Shown here piece after piece: positions 1 to 7,388 of a DNA stretch of 64,000 nt (the first letter of the stretch is position 1; each line of letters begins with the position of its first letter). The DNA is from Pontimonas salivibrio (GTDB lineage Bacteria; Actinomycetota; Actinomycetes; Actinomycetales; Microbacteriaceae). Both the position numbers and the translations under genes were made by a program. The notes beneath the pieces are model-generated. The model had not been told where the DNA came from. It saw nothing but the letters and a program-made list of their open reading frames with translations, and did not search any database. The stretch lies in contig NZ_CP026923.1 in NCBI RefSeq assembly GCF_002950575.1, forward strand, positions 372,001 to 436,000, given 5' to 3'.

Positions 1-525
1 CACAAGATCGAGCAGATGATGACCGACCTTTCCTCCAGCAACAACCACCAAGGGCGGAAACTGCGCGCGACGTTCGACGACGTGCACCTCGACATCTACC
101 TGCCCTTCGAGTCGCAACTCGGCAGCAAGCTGCGATTGAAAGTTGAGGTACTCGCGGAGTACCCAGACGAGCTCTCGTTCGAGAAGTGGACACTGTTGAG
201 AGTTGAAGCACACATCGCTACCAAGATGGCGGCTCTGCTCGATCGGCACTCTTCTGAGAAGGGCCAGAAGGATGCGCGCGAGATCCTCGCACTACTGAAG
301 CTTGAGGGCATCGACCCCGTGATCGCCGCGGAGGTCCTTGACCGGGCGTCCACCCTCGACATCGTGAATCTGCCGACCATGGTCGGCGAAGCCTTCGACC
401 TGATCGGCGCCATCCTGCCTTTATCGAAGGCTGACCAGAAACTTGTCGCTGCGGCAAACAAGTCCTGGGTCGCCGAACTTCAGCTTCGCGGCGTCGGGCC
501 TCAACAATCACGGCCGCGCCTCTGA
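1..525 (+). CDS. Nucleotidyltransferase-like protein, 3' part (5' end outside window)
   Basis: The frame is open from the first base, and the first ATG (16) lies in mid-frame, so the true start is probably upstream of the window. The visible part resembles the C-terminal half of AbiEii-like nucleotidyltransferase proteins of actinobacteria. It has a 'DIYLPFES' beta strand, then 'KMAALLDRHSSEKGQKDAREI', where a Lys-Asp-Ala motif follows an 'AALLDR' helix, as in that family. The nucleotide-binding core itself is not visible. It might be the antitoxin-neutralised toxin of an AbiE-type pair or a stand-alone nucleotidyltransferase. No partner gene is visible downstream; the next feature is a tRNA. 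Confidence 0.5.
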   Translation, partial: HKIEQMMTDLSSSNNHQGRKLRATFDDVHLDIYLPFESQLGSKLRLKVEVLAEYPDELSFEKWTLLRVEAHIATKMAALLDRHSSEKGQKDAREILALLKLEGIDPVIAAEVLDRASTLDIVNLPTMVGEAFDLIGAILPLSKADQKLVAAANKSWVAELQLRGVGPQQSRPRL

Positions 526-808
526 GGCGGTCACTCGATCCAACAGTGCTACGTTGTTGCGGCTGCGACGAGGTGCCGCCGACCTACTTGTCCAGCGTTC
601 TACTTCTTCGTTGAGGACGCAGTAGATGGCGGCCTCGAATGAGTCACCACAACCGCCCAGGTTCACACGGTGAGCCCAAAACTTTAGCCCTCCTAGCACT
701 GACTCAAATCACACACCGCGGCTGACACGGCATGAGTGAACGAGGCACCAGGTTTGTCCACCTACCTACATGTTGGTGTTGTGCGGAGAACCTATACTTG
801 GGGGACTT

Positions 809-884
809 GCCGCCTTAGCTCAGTTGGTAGAGCGTCTCACTCGTAATGAGAAGGTCGCGGGTTCGATTCCCGCAGGCGGCCCCA
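809..884 (+). tRNA. tRNA-Thr (anticodon CGT)
   Basis: Cloverleaf read by eye. The acceptor stem GCCGCCT pairs with AGGCGGC. The D-arm contains AGCTCAGTTGGTAGAGC, the anticodon loop is CTCGTAA in a TCTCA/TGAGA stem, and the T-arm is GCGGGTTCGATTCCCGC. An encoded CCA follows one discriminator base (C). The CGT anticodon reads ACG threonine codons. Confidence 0.95.
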
Positions 885-1133
885 TCTGAAGTCTTCGGAA
901 GGTGAAAACTGCTGAGGTCCCTATTTAGAGCCTTAGCTCATCTTCATTCCTCCTTGACGCCAGTTCCGCATCGTTTTCTAGCTACCGATCCCTGAGGCGA
1001 TGCCGGAGGGGCGACGGGTAGGATGAGGCATGGAGTGCCGGGAAGCCTGGTCGGCGTGTGGGGCGTGGATGTGCATGCCGCATCGGTTTTGCCTCAGTGG
1101 TGGGACCGAGACCAACCCGACTATGAGGAGAAC
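885..1133 (+). other. Leader/intergenic region of the mrp operon, no gene seen
   Basis: About 250 bases between tRNA-Thr and the first ribosome binding site of the mrp operon. It is GC-rich with several short hairpins, for example GGCA/TGCC near 1040-1052. I do not recognise it as a known riboswitch class. The last 15 bases carry a strong Shine-Dalgarno (GAGGAG) in front of a short leader ORF. The operon promoter must lie here, but no clear -35/-10 pair stands out. Confidence 0.4.
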
Positions 1134-1187
1134 ATGACGCGCTCGAGCTTGATGCCCCGCCCATGTTTTCCGCAGGTGGCGTCGTGA
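1134..1187 (+). CDS. Putative 17-residue leader ORF upstream of mrpA
   Basis: An ATG seven bases after GAGGAG opens a 17-codon frame (MTRSSLMPRPCFPQVAS). Its TGA stop overlaps the proposed GTG start of mrpA as GTGA. This is the best ribosome binding site in the region, yet it is out of frame with mrpA. It may couple translation into mrpA or act as a regulatory uORF. The other reading is that it is incidental and mrpA starts at the ATG at 1163, which has no Shine-Dalgarno. Confidence 0.35.
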   Translation: MTRSSLMPRPCFPQVAS

Positions 1188-4100
1188 CCCTGACGGCCAT
1201 TCTTTTTTCCACCTTGGCACTCGTCGCGGTCACCATGCTGGCGACGAGGGTTATTGGTCGAAACGCCGGCTGGTTGGCAGCCGCAGTCCTCGCGGCTTTG
1301 GCCTTTGCGGTGGGAGTCCGTATCCCCGAAATTCTGGGTGATGCTGGCACTGCGGAGGGCCTCGGCGTGGTGCGAGAGAGTGTGCCGTGGATTCCGAGCC
1401 TGGATATCGCGTTGGGATTGCGCCTGGACGGACTATCCGCCCTGTTTCTCATTATTGTCTTGGGCATTGGTGCCCTCGTGATGGCCTACTCCGCGCGGTA
1501 CATGTCTGAGCGAAACGTCCACCCCCACACGGGCTATTTCGCGTGGATGCTGCTGTTTGCCTTCGCAATGACCGGGCTGGTCCTCTCCGACGACCTCATC
1601 CTGCTTTTTGTGTTCTGGGAACTCACCACCCTGTGTTCATTTTTTCTCATAAACCGCTCGGGGGAGCGCGCTGGGGCACCCGCGGTGCGCACACTCTTGG
1701 TGACCGCCATGGGTGGACTGTCCCTCCTGTTTGCCGTTGTCTTGATTGTGGTGCGCACCGGCACCACGGTGATTAGTGAAGCCCTCAGCAGTGCTGTCTG
1801 GTCAGAAGACCCTGGCTTTAGTGCGGCGATTGCGGTGTTGGTGGCCCTGGCCGCGATGACAAAGTCGGCGCAGTTTCCGTTCCACATGTGGTTGCCAGAC
1901 GCCATGGTGGCTCCCACGCCTGTCAGTGCCTACCTCCATGCGGCGGCCATGGTCAAAGCCGGCATCTACCTTTTGATGCTGTTTTCTCCCGCCCTCGGCG
2001 GCAACCTGGTGTGGCAGTCCATTCTTATTGCTGCCGGGCTCACCACGGCGGTGATGGGTGCCCTATTCGCCATGCGATCTTTCGATTTGAAAGAAATCAT
2101 GGCGAATTCGACCATCAGTCAGTTGGGCCTGATTGTCGCGCTCATTGGTATCGGCACACCTTCGGCATTGGCTACTGCGGCGCTCTATACGCTGGCCCAC
2201 GCACTGTTTAAAGCCTCGCTGTTTATGGTCGTGGGAATTGTTGACCGACAGGCGGGTACCCGGGATATTCGACTGCTTCGTGGACTATGGCGACTAATGC
2301 CCGTCACCTTCGCCACCACGGTGTTGGCCGGGTTATCGATGGCAGGGGTTTTCCCCATGCTGGGTTTCATTTCCAAGGAATACCTACTCGGACAGATGTT
2401 GGATGCGGGCGGTACACCGTGGGTGGGGGCAGCATTGGCAGCCATCGCGGTGTTTGCTTCGGCGACAACTTTTGCCTACACGGGCCGTATCCTCTTTGGC
2501 GCTTTTTCTGACTATCGGGGAACAATTCACCCTCTCGAAGTGGAAGAAGGCCACGGGCCACACGAAGACATTCGTGAGGCGAAACCGTTGTTTGTCCTTT
2601 CGGCCTTGATCCCCGCATTAATTGGGCTCATTTTGGGGCCCGCAATTGCTGTGCTGTACCCGCTGGTCGGGGCAGCCGGCAGCGCCGCCTCAGGCGAGTC
2701 TTACGGCGCGAGCTTTGCCCTGTTTGGCGGATTTACCACCGAGCTTGCCCTGTCACTGACCATCATTGGCCTGGGCACTCTCGCGATCACTCAGCGACGC
2801 CACCTGGATGTTTTCTTTGAGCGTCGAATCCTCAGTTTTAAGGCCATCGACGTGGTCGAAGCCATTCGCACTGGAGCAATCTCACTGGGAGTGAGGGTGG
2901 GTAATGCCACCCGCACCGATGCCCCCGCACAGCATTTGGCCGCCCCGTGGATCATCGTGGGTGTCGTCACCGCAGCGGCCCTCGTGACTATCCCCGCGGT
3001 CGGAAACCTCGTGCCCTCAGGGGAGCCGTGGAGTGATGTGCTCTGGTTGGGACTCCTTGTGGCCACCGTGGTTCCCGCTGTCCTCACCCGGTCTCGCCTC
3101 ATCGCCCTCGTCTTGGTGGGCGGGGCAGGTTTCGTGGTGGCGCTGTGGTTCTTTGCCCTGGGGGCTGTGGATGTCGGCGTCACCCAGTTGTTAGTGGAGT
3201 TACTCACCGTGGTAGCCCTGGTACTGATTTTGCGCAGGCTCCCTGCCGTATTCCACACGGTTGCCCGCACACGCCAGCTGGTCACGGCAGCCATTGCCCT
3301 AGGAGTTGGAGTGGTGACCACTGTGGTGACCCTCGCGTTCACCGGCCGGCGAGACATGTCTCCCGTGGGACAGTATTTTCTCGACGAGGCGTATCAGGAC
3401 ACCGGTGGCACCAACGTGGTCAACACCATTTTGGTGGACTACCGTGCTCTCGATACGTTCGGTGAGCTCACCGTCATCGCGGTGGCCGGAATTGTGCTCA
3501 TCGGGATTCTTCGCTCCCGCCCGATGATCGCTGAGCGCACCGCGGAGGTGGCGGCGTGGGCGAACACAGCTCTTGCGCGCACCATGGACAACACGTTGCC
3601 GGTCCGCATGGTTGCGCGCTGGGCTGCACCATTCATTATTTTGCTGTCCTTCCACCTGTTCTGGCGTGGCCACTATGAAGCGGGTGGCGGCTTTATTGCC
3701 GCCCTGGTGGGTGCGACCGGTTTCGGCCTCGCCTATTTGGGCGCGGCATCTGACCGCGGCGCCCCGGTGGCGTGGCCCTATCGGGGGCTTTTGTCTGCTG
3801 GTGTGATCGTGGCTGTGCTGAGCGGGGTGTGGGGATACGCTGTGGGTTCGTTCCTGAAGCCGGTGCGCTTCGATATTCCCCTGCCGTGGGGCGGTGAGTA
3901 TGGCTTCACCAGTGCCATGGTCTTCGACCTGGGGGTGTATTTGGCCGTATTGGCCATCATCATTGCGGTGATCAATGAACTCGGTGGCGTTCGAGAAAGC
4001 GACTCTCAACCCATCAGCATGGCTGGCCCGGTCTTGATTGTAGGAAGTCGAGCGGCGCTAAACGGAGCAGCGCCGAATGGAACCTCTCAATCCGCCGAGC

Positions 4101-4195
4101 CACGTGAGGGTGCTGATGCCGCCTCGGGCAATGATGCGCTTCCTGCTGGTGTCACACGGGGCGCTAAAACTCCTGAGAAGGAGGACCGCTCATGA
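1184..4195 (+). CDS. mrpA: Na+/H+ antiporter subunit A with fused subunit B domain
   Basis: Large integral membrane subunit of the multisubunit Mrp (Mnh) cation/proton antiporter, which uses the proton motive force to expel Na+. The N-terminal two thirds resemble the NuoL-type proton-pumping subunit ('PFHMWLPDAMVAPTPVSAYL', 'LAHALFKASLFMVVG'). The last ~200 residues are MrpB-like ('FHLFWRGHYEAGGGF', 'LPWGGEYGFT'), explaining a length of ~1000 residues against ~800 for MrpA alone and the absence of a separate mrpB. The GTG at 1184 is chosen because AGGTGG precedes it and it overlaps the leader ORF stop; an in-frame ATG lies at 1163. It is first in an operon with mrpCDEFG, overlapping mrpC by four bases. 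Confidence 0.93.
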   Translation: MTLTAILFSTLALVAVTMLATRVIGRNAGWLAAAVLAALAFAVGVRIPEILGDAGTAEGLGVVRESVPWIPSLDIALGLRLDGLSALFLIIVLGIGALVMAYSARYMSERNVHPHTGYFAWMLLFAFAMTGLVLSDDLILLFVFWELTTLCSFFLINRSGERAGAPAVRTLLVTAMGGLSLLFAVVLIVVRTGTTVISEALSSAVWSEDPGFSAAIAVLVALAAMTKSAQFPFHMWLPDAMVAPTPVSAYLHAAAMVKAGIYLLMLFSPALGGNLVWQSILIAAGLTTAVMGALFAMRSFDLKEIMANSTISQLGLIVALIGIGTPSALATAALYTLAHALFKASLFMVVGIVDRQAGTRDIRLLRGLWRLMPVTFATTVLAGLSMAGVFPMLGFISKEYLLGQMLDAGGTPWVGAALAAIAVFASATTFAYTGRILFGAFSDYRGTIHPLEVEEGHGPHEDIREAKPLFVLSALIPALIGLILGPAIAVLYPLVGAAGSAASGESYGASFALFGGFTTELALSLTIIGLGTLAITQRRHLDVFFERRILSFKAIDVVEAIRTGAISLGVRVGNATRTDAPAQHLAAPWIIVGVVTAAALVTIPAVGNLVPSGEPWSDVLWLGLLVATVVPAVLTRSRLIALVLVGGAGFVVALWFFALGAVDVGVTQLLVELLTVVALVLILRRLPAVFHTVARTRQLVTAAIALGVGVVTTVVTLAFTGRRDMSPVGQYFLDEAYQDTGGTNVVNTILVDYRALDTFGELTVIAVAGIVLIGILRSRPMIAERTAEVAAWANTALARTMDNTLPVRMVARWAAPFIILLSFHLFWRGHYEAGGGFIAALVGATGFGLAYLGAASDRGAPVAWPYRGLLSAGVIVAVLSGVWGYAVGSFLKPVRFDIPLPWGGEYGFTSAMVFDLGVYLAVLAIIIAVINELGGVRESDSQPISMAGPVLIVGSRAALNGAAPNGTSQSAEPREGADAASGNDALPAGVTRGAKTPEKEDRS

Positions 4196-4593
4196 GTTTG
4201 GCCTTAAGTATCGGACTACTGGCGGCAGCCGGAGTTTTCTTGGTGCTGCAGCGAGGGATGATCCGAATCATTTTGGGTTTTGTGTTACTCACCCACGCGG
4301 TGAACCTGCTGATTATTGCGGCAGGCGGAGTCGCCCGACGAGACGCACCATTTATTGGTGGCGACACGTCGATGGCGGCCGACCCACTCCCGCAAGCTTT
4401 TGTGTTGACGGCCATTGTGATTGCTTTTGCCATCACCGTGGTGCTCGCAACCTTCGCCGTGGTGGGCCGCGGCGACGATGACACTGAGGCTGACCCGACC
4501 GAATCGACACACGACGGGGAAGCCATCACGGAATACACCGCCAAAGGCGCCAATAAAGACAGCCTGACGGACCGAGGCGGTGATCTGACGTGA
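4192..4593 (+). CDS. mrpC: Na+/H+ antiporter subunit C
   Basis: NuoK-like small membrane subunit of the Mrp complex, 133 residues. Three hydrophobic segments are visible (about 3-20, 28-47 and 66-92). 'MIRIILGFVLLTHAVNLLI' is the typical NuoK/MrpC second helix. The C-terminal 40 residues are acidic and hydrophilic. Its ATG overlaps the mrpA stop (ATGA) and its stop overlaps the mrpD GTG (GTGA), implying translational coupling and fixed stoichiometry. Confidence 0.93.
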   Translation: MSLALSIGLLAAAGVFLVLQRGMIRIILGFVLLTHAVNLLIIAAGGVARRDAPFIGGDTSMAADPLPQAFVLTAIVIAFAITVVLATFAVVGRGDDDTEADPTESTHDGEAITEYTAKGANKDSLTDRGGDLT

Positions 4594-6218
4594 TCGACAT
4601 GGTGGAACTGCTGTTGCCACTGTTTGTGGGTGCGCCTCTTCTACTCGGTGGTGTGTTGTTTGTGGTGCCGCGCAACCACCCCTTACAGCCCATTGTGGGG
4701 ATGGGGTCACTGCTGGCGGTGCTGGCTGGTGCCATCACCGTGTTGATGGTGACCTCGGGGGGCACAGTGGTGGCCCATCAGATTGCACTGTGGCCGGAAG
4801 GAATCGCCATTGCTTTCGTGGCGGATACTTTTGCGGCACTGATTCTGACGGCGGCCTCACTCCTTGCGGTGATCAGCTTTTGGTACATGATCGCCAGCGG
4901 GGAAAGTAGAAGCCCCTCCATTCCGGGACTGGTGCTGATTCTGATTGGCGGTGTGGCCGGGGCGCTACTGACGGCGGACCTGTTTAACCTTTTCGTGTTT
5001 ATCGAAGTGATGTTGCTTCCCTCCTACGGTCTGCTCATTTTCCTCAGCCGTCGCGGGGACATGGCAGCCTCCAGGCTTTATGTTGTGGTGAATCTTCTCG
5101 CTTCCACACTGTTTTTGGCCGGTGTGGCTCTGATTTACGCACTTCAGGGCACCGTGAATCTGGCGGCGTTGGCCGGTGCCGGAGATGATCCGGCGACGGC
5201 CATTGCGACCGCCGTGATGTTGGCCGCCCTCGGTGTCAAAGCGGCAGTTTTTCCCGTGCACGGTTGGTTGACCAGAGCGTATGCTTCCGCATCTCCGGCG
5301 GTTGCGGCGCTATTTTCTGGCCTCCACACCAAAGTGGCTGTCTATGTGGTTTACCGCATTAGTGCGGTGATTTTCGAAGGCGAGAGCACCTGGATGGCAG
5401 CGATTTTGGTGCTCGCTTCAGTGACTCTTGTGGTGGGCGCTTTTGCTGCCTTGGGCGAATTGGATATCCGTCCACTCTTGTTGTTCCAGATGGTGAGCGG
5501 GATTGGTTTCATTCTCGTGGGGGTTGCCCTGTTTACCCCCCTGGGGCTGAGCGCAGGTATTGCCTACATGGTTCACCACATGGTGGTGATGGGTTCACTG
5601 TTACTCGCCGCCAGCGCCATCGAACACACCTACGGCTCTGGCCGGCTCGATAAAGTCTCGGGGCTTCGCATCCGTGAGCATCTCGTGACGGGCGTGTTTG
5701 TTATTGGGGCACTCTCGCTGGCGGGTTTGCCGCCATTTTCGGGGTTTGTGGCGAAATACGTGTTGGTGTTGGCCAGTGCTGATGCCGGTGAAGTCGTCGT
5801 CGCCGGACTGCTCGTTGTCGTGAGCCTTTTTGTGCTCATGTCGATGATGAAGATCTGGGCGGAAATGTTTAACGGCAAACGCCAGGCCGATGTCGAAACG
5901 CTGGCCGCCCGGGAGCGTATTCGCACCAGAAAAGGCCTCTACGACACTGACCCCGTTGATGAGGATGAGGTCGCCGAAGAAGCCGCCCACGCGGTCGAAC
6001 ACACCGAACCGCCTCGGGGAATCCTCGGCGCCGATGATGACCCGCACGACCACCGCGGCACCCGGGTGCGCACGTCTCTCATTCTGCCGGCACTGATCTT
6101 GGCGGGAATCTCCGTCGCGCTCGGCCTCGGTGGGGAATTTCTGTTGTACTGGGCTGAGCAGGCCAGTACTGGTCTGCTCGACACCAGCGACTATGTGAGG
6201 GCGGTGTTGGGACGATGA
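4590..6218 (+). CDS. mrpD: Na+/H+ antiporter subunit D
   Basis: NuoM/NuoN-like proton-translocating subunit of the Mrp antiporter, 542 residues with about 14 membrane segments. Conserved features include 'LFNLFVFIEVMLLPSYGLL' with its buried Glu and 'GVKAAVFPVHGWLTRAYASASPAVAALFSGLHTK' (residues ~206-240), characteristic of the family. A charged loop near residues 430-490 precedes the last helix. The GTG start overlaps the mrpC stop; an ATG three codons later is an alternative. Confidence 0.94.
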   Translation: MIDMVELLLPLFVGAPLLLGGVLFVVPRNHPLQPIVGMGSLLAVLAGAITVLMVTSGGTVVAHQIALWPEGIAIAFVADTFAALILTAASLLAVISFWYMIASGESRSPSIPGLVLILIGGVAGALLTADLFNLFVFIEVMLLPSYGLLIFLSRRGDMAASRLYVVVNLLASTLFLAGVALIYALQGTVNLAALAGAGDDPATAIATAVMLAALGVKAAVFPVHGWLTRAYASASPAVAALFSGLHTKVAVYVVYRISAVIFEGESTWMAAILVLASVTLVVGAFAALGELDIRPLLLFQMVSGIGFILVGVALFTPLGLSAGIAYMVHHMVVMGSLLLAASAIEHTYGSGRLDKVSGLRIREHLVTGVFVIGALSLAGLPPFSGFVAKYVLVLASADAGEVVVAGLLVVVSLFVLMSMMKIWAEMFNGKRQADVETLAARERIRTRKGLYDTDPVDEDEVAEEAAHAVEHTEPPRGILGADDDPHDHRGTRVRTSLILPALILAGISVALGLGGEFLLYWAEQASTGLLDTSDYVRAVLGR

Positions 6219-6643
6219 CTGGTTCACCACAGACCTCACCCCAGGCCTCACCCCAGACCTCACTCCAGGCTTCACCCTGGAGCCTGCCCCTGCGGCTGCT
6301 GGGCTTCCTAGGGTGGTTTATTGGCCAGTTTGTGCTGACCAGTCTTCAAGTGGTCGCACTGATTGTGACACCGGGGAAACAGGCCGAGCCTGCCATTGTG
6401 AAGCTTTCGATGGATGAGCTAAGCGATACGGAAGTGACCATATTGCTTGCGCTGATCACCATCACCCCGGACACCCTGGTCATCGCCGTCAACCGGGAAG
6501 AAGGCAGCATGTTTGTGCACGGAATGTTTGTGGCCGGAGACTCTGAAGGGTTCCGCGCATCACTTCGTGCCACACACGACCGACTGCTGTTTGGTCTTCG
6601 CGCACGTCCCAGTCTTAGCCTGAAACAGGGAGGTGTCGCATGA
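6215..6643 (+). CDS. mrpE: Na+/H+ antiporter subunit E
   Basis: MrpE/MnhE membrane subunit, 142 residues. The N-terminus has a Thr/Ser/Pro/Gln-rich repeat ('SPQTSPQASPQTS') unusual for the family, then one or two membrane helices (about 26-50), then the soluble domain with 'ITITPDTLVIAVN', the family hallmark. It overlaps mrpD (ATGA) and mrpF (ATGA). The direct repeats CAGACCTCACCC / CAGGCCTCACCC at 6231-6275 produce the low-complexity N-terminus. Confidence 0.92.
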   Translation: MTGSPQTSPQASPQTSLQASPWSLPLRLLGFLGWFIGQFVLTSLQVVALIVTPGKQAEPAIVKLSMDELSDTEVTILLALITITPDTLVIAVNREEGSMFVHGMFVAGDSEGFRASLRATHDRLLFGLRARPSLSLKQGGVA

Positions 6644-6906
6644 TTCCCGACATCGTTGTTGCAGTGACGCTGGGGCTTCTGGCGCTGTCCATCGTCTTCG
6701 CCGTGGTGCGGGCCTGGAGGGGGCCCACCCCGGGTAACTCGGCCGTCGCGGGGGATCTGATTTTCTTCGCGTTCATTGGAGCCGTTGCGGTGATCGGCGT
6801 GTGGCTATCGATGGAAGCGGTGATGGACATCATCCTCATTGCGGCATTGCTCGGTTTCCTGTCGGTGTTGTCCTTGGCGCGTTTGATCCAGGGGAGCAAG
6901 CGGTGA
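6640..6906 (+). CDS. mrpF: Na+/H+ antiporter subunit F
   Basis: Small hydrophobic Mrp subunit, 88 residues, three predicted helices. The 'RAWRGPTPGNSAVAGDLI' loop after helix 1 matches the MrpF 'RGPT..DRV.A.D' signature. Its ATG overlaps the mrpE stop, and its TGA overlaps the mrpG GTG. Confidence 0.92.
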   Translation: MIPDIVVAVTLGLLALSIVFAVVRAWRGPTPGNSAVAGDLIFFAFIGAVAVIGVWLSMEAVMDIILIAALLGFLSVLSLARLIQGSKR

Positions 6907-7259
6907 GCGCGGACATGGTGGTCACCGTGGTGGGCAGTGCACTGCTCATCCTGGGTGCTGCGATTATAGCCAGCGCCGCTATTGGCCTGTTGAAGCTACC
7001 TGATGTGTACACCCGCACGAGCGCCATTGGCACCGCGGCCGGTTTAGGGGTGTCGCTGATGATTGTGGGGGTGGTGGTGCTTGATTTCAACACACTGAAC
7101 CTCATCAAGGGCATTTTTGCCATCATCGCCCAGCTACTCACCAGCGCGATCGGCAGTTTCGTGCTCGCCCGTGCCAGCTACATGAGTGGGAGTGAGCCGG
7201 TAGCCACCACAGTTCCCGACGAGCTTGCCGACCAGGCCGACCAGGCCAGCGCGAGATAG
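6903..7259 (+). CDS. mrpG: Na+/H+ antiporter subunit G
   Basis: Last subunit of the Mrp operon, 118 residues, three helices. The 'IGLLKLPDVYTRTSAIGTAAGLG' segment is the MrpG signature (LPD.Y.R.HA...TLG). The GTG at 6903 is selected because it overlaps the mrpF stop as GTGA; a longer open frame from 6801 only shadows mrpF. The stop codon TAG is the start of a tandem repeat array. Confidence 0.92.
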   Translation: MSADMVVTVVGSALLILGAAIIASAAIGLLKLPDVYTRTSAIGTAAGLGVSLMIVGVVVLDFNTLNLIKGIFAIIAQLLTSAIGSFVLARASYMSGSEPVATTVPDELADQADQASAR

Positions 7260-7314
7260 TTAGTGCGAAACAGTTAGCGCGTAACAGTTAGCGCGTAACA
7301 GTTAGCGCGAAACA
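7259..7314 (+). repeat. Four tandem 14-nt repeats after mrpG
   Basis: Four back-to-back copies of GTTAGCGCGTAACA. Copies 1 and 4 read GAAACA at the end, and copy 1 has GTG for GCG. The array begins in the last base of the mrpG stop codon and ends with a fifth partial GT. The copies contain a short GTTA..GCG..TAAC dyad and TTA/TAA stops. It lies between the mrp operon and the convergent copB gene. Confidence 0.9.
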
Positions 7315-7388
7315 GTCACCACAAAGACCTGTCTAGCGCCTAATTATTCAACCCCAATGGCCGCGCTTCTCGGCAGGGTGAATCAGGG

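Noticed and set aside
508-699. Minus-strand ORF of 63 residues with GCGDSFEAAIY, faintly like a sugar kinase motif
   Set aside because: Too short, no neighbouring kinase sequence, overlaps the 3' end of the nucleotidyltransferase-like gene.
1181-1187. mrpA start at the ATG at 1163
   Set aside because: No Shine-Dalgarno before it; the GTG at 1184 has AGGTGG and couples with the leader ORF. Kept as an alternative only.
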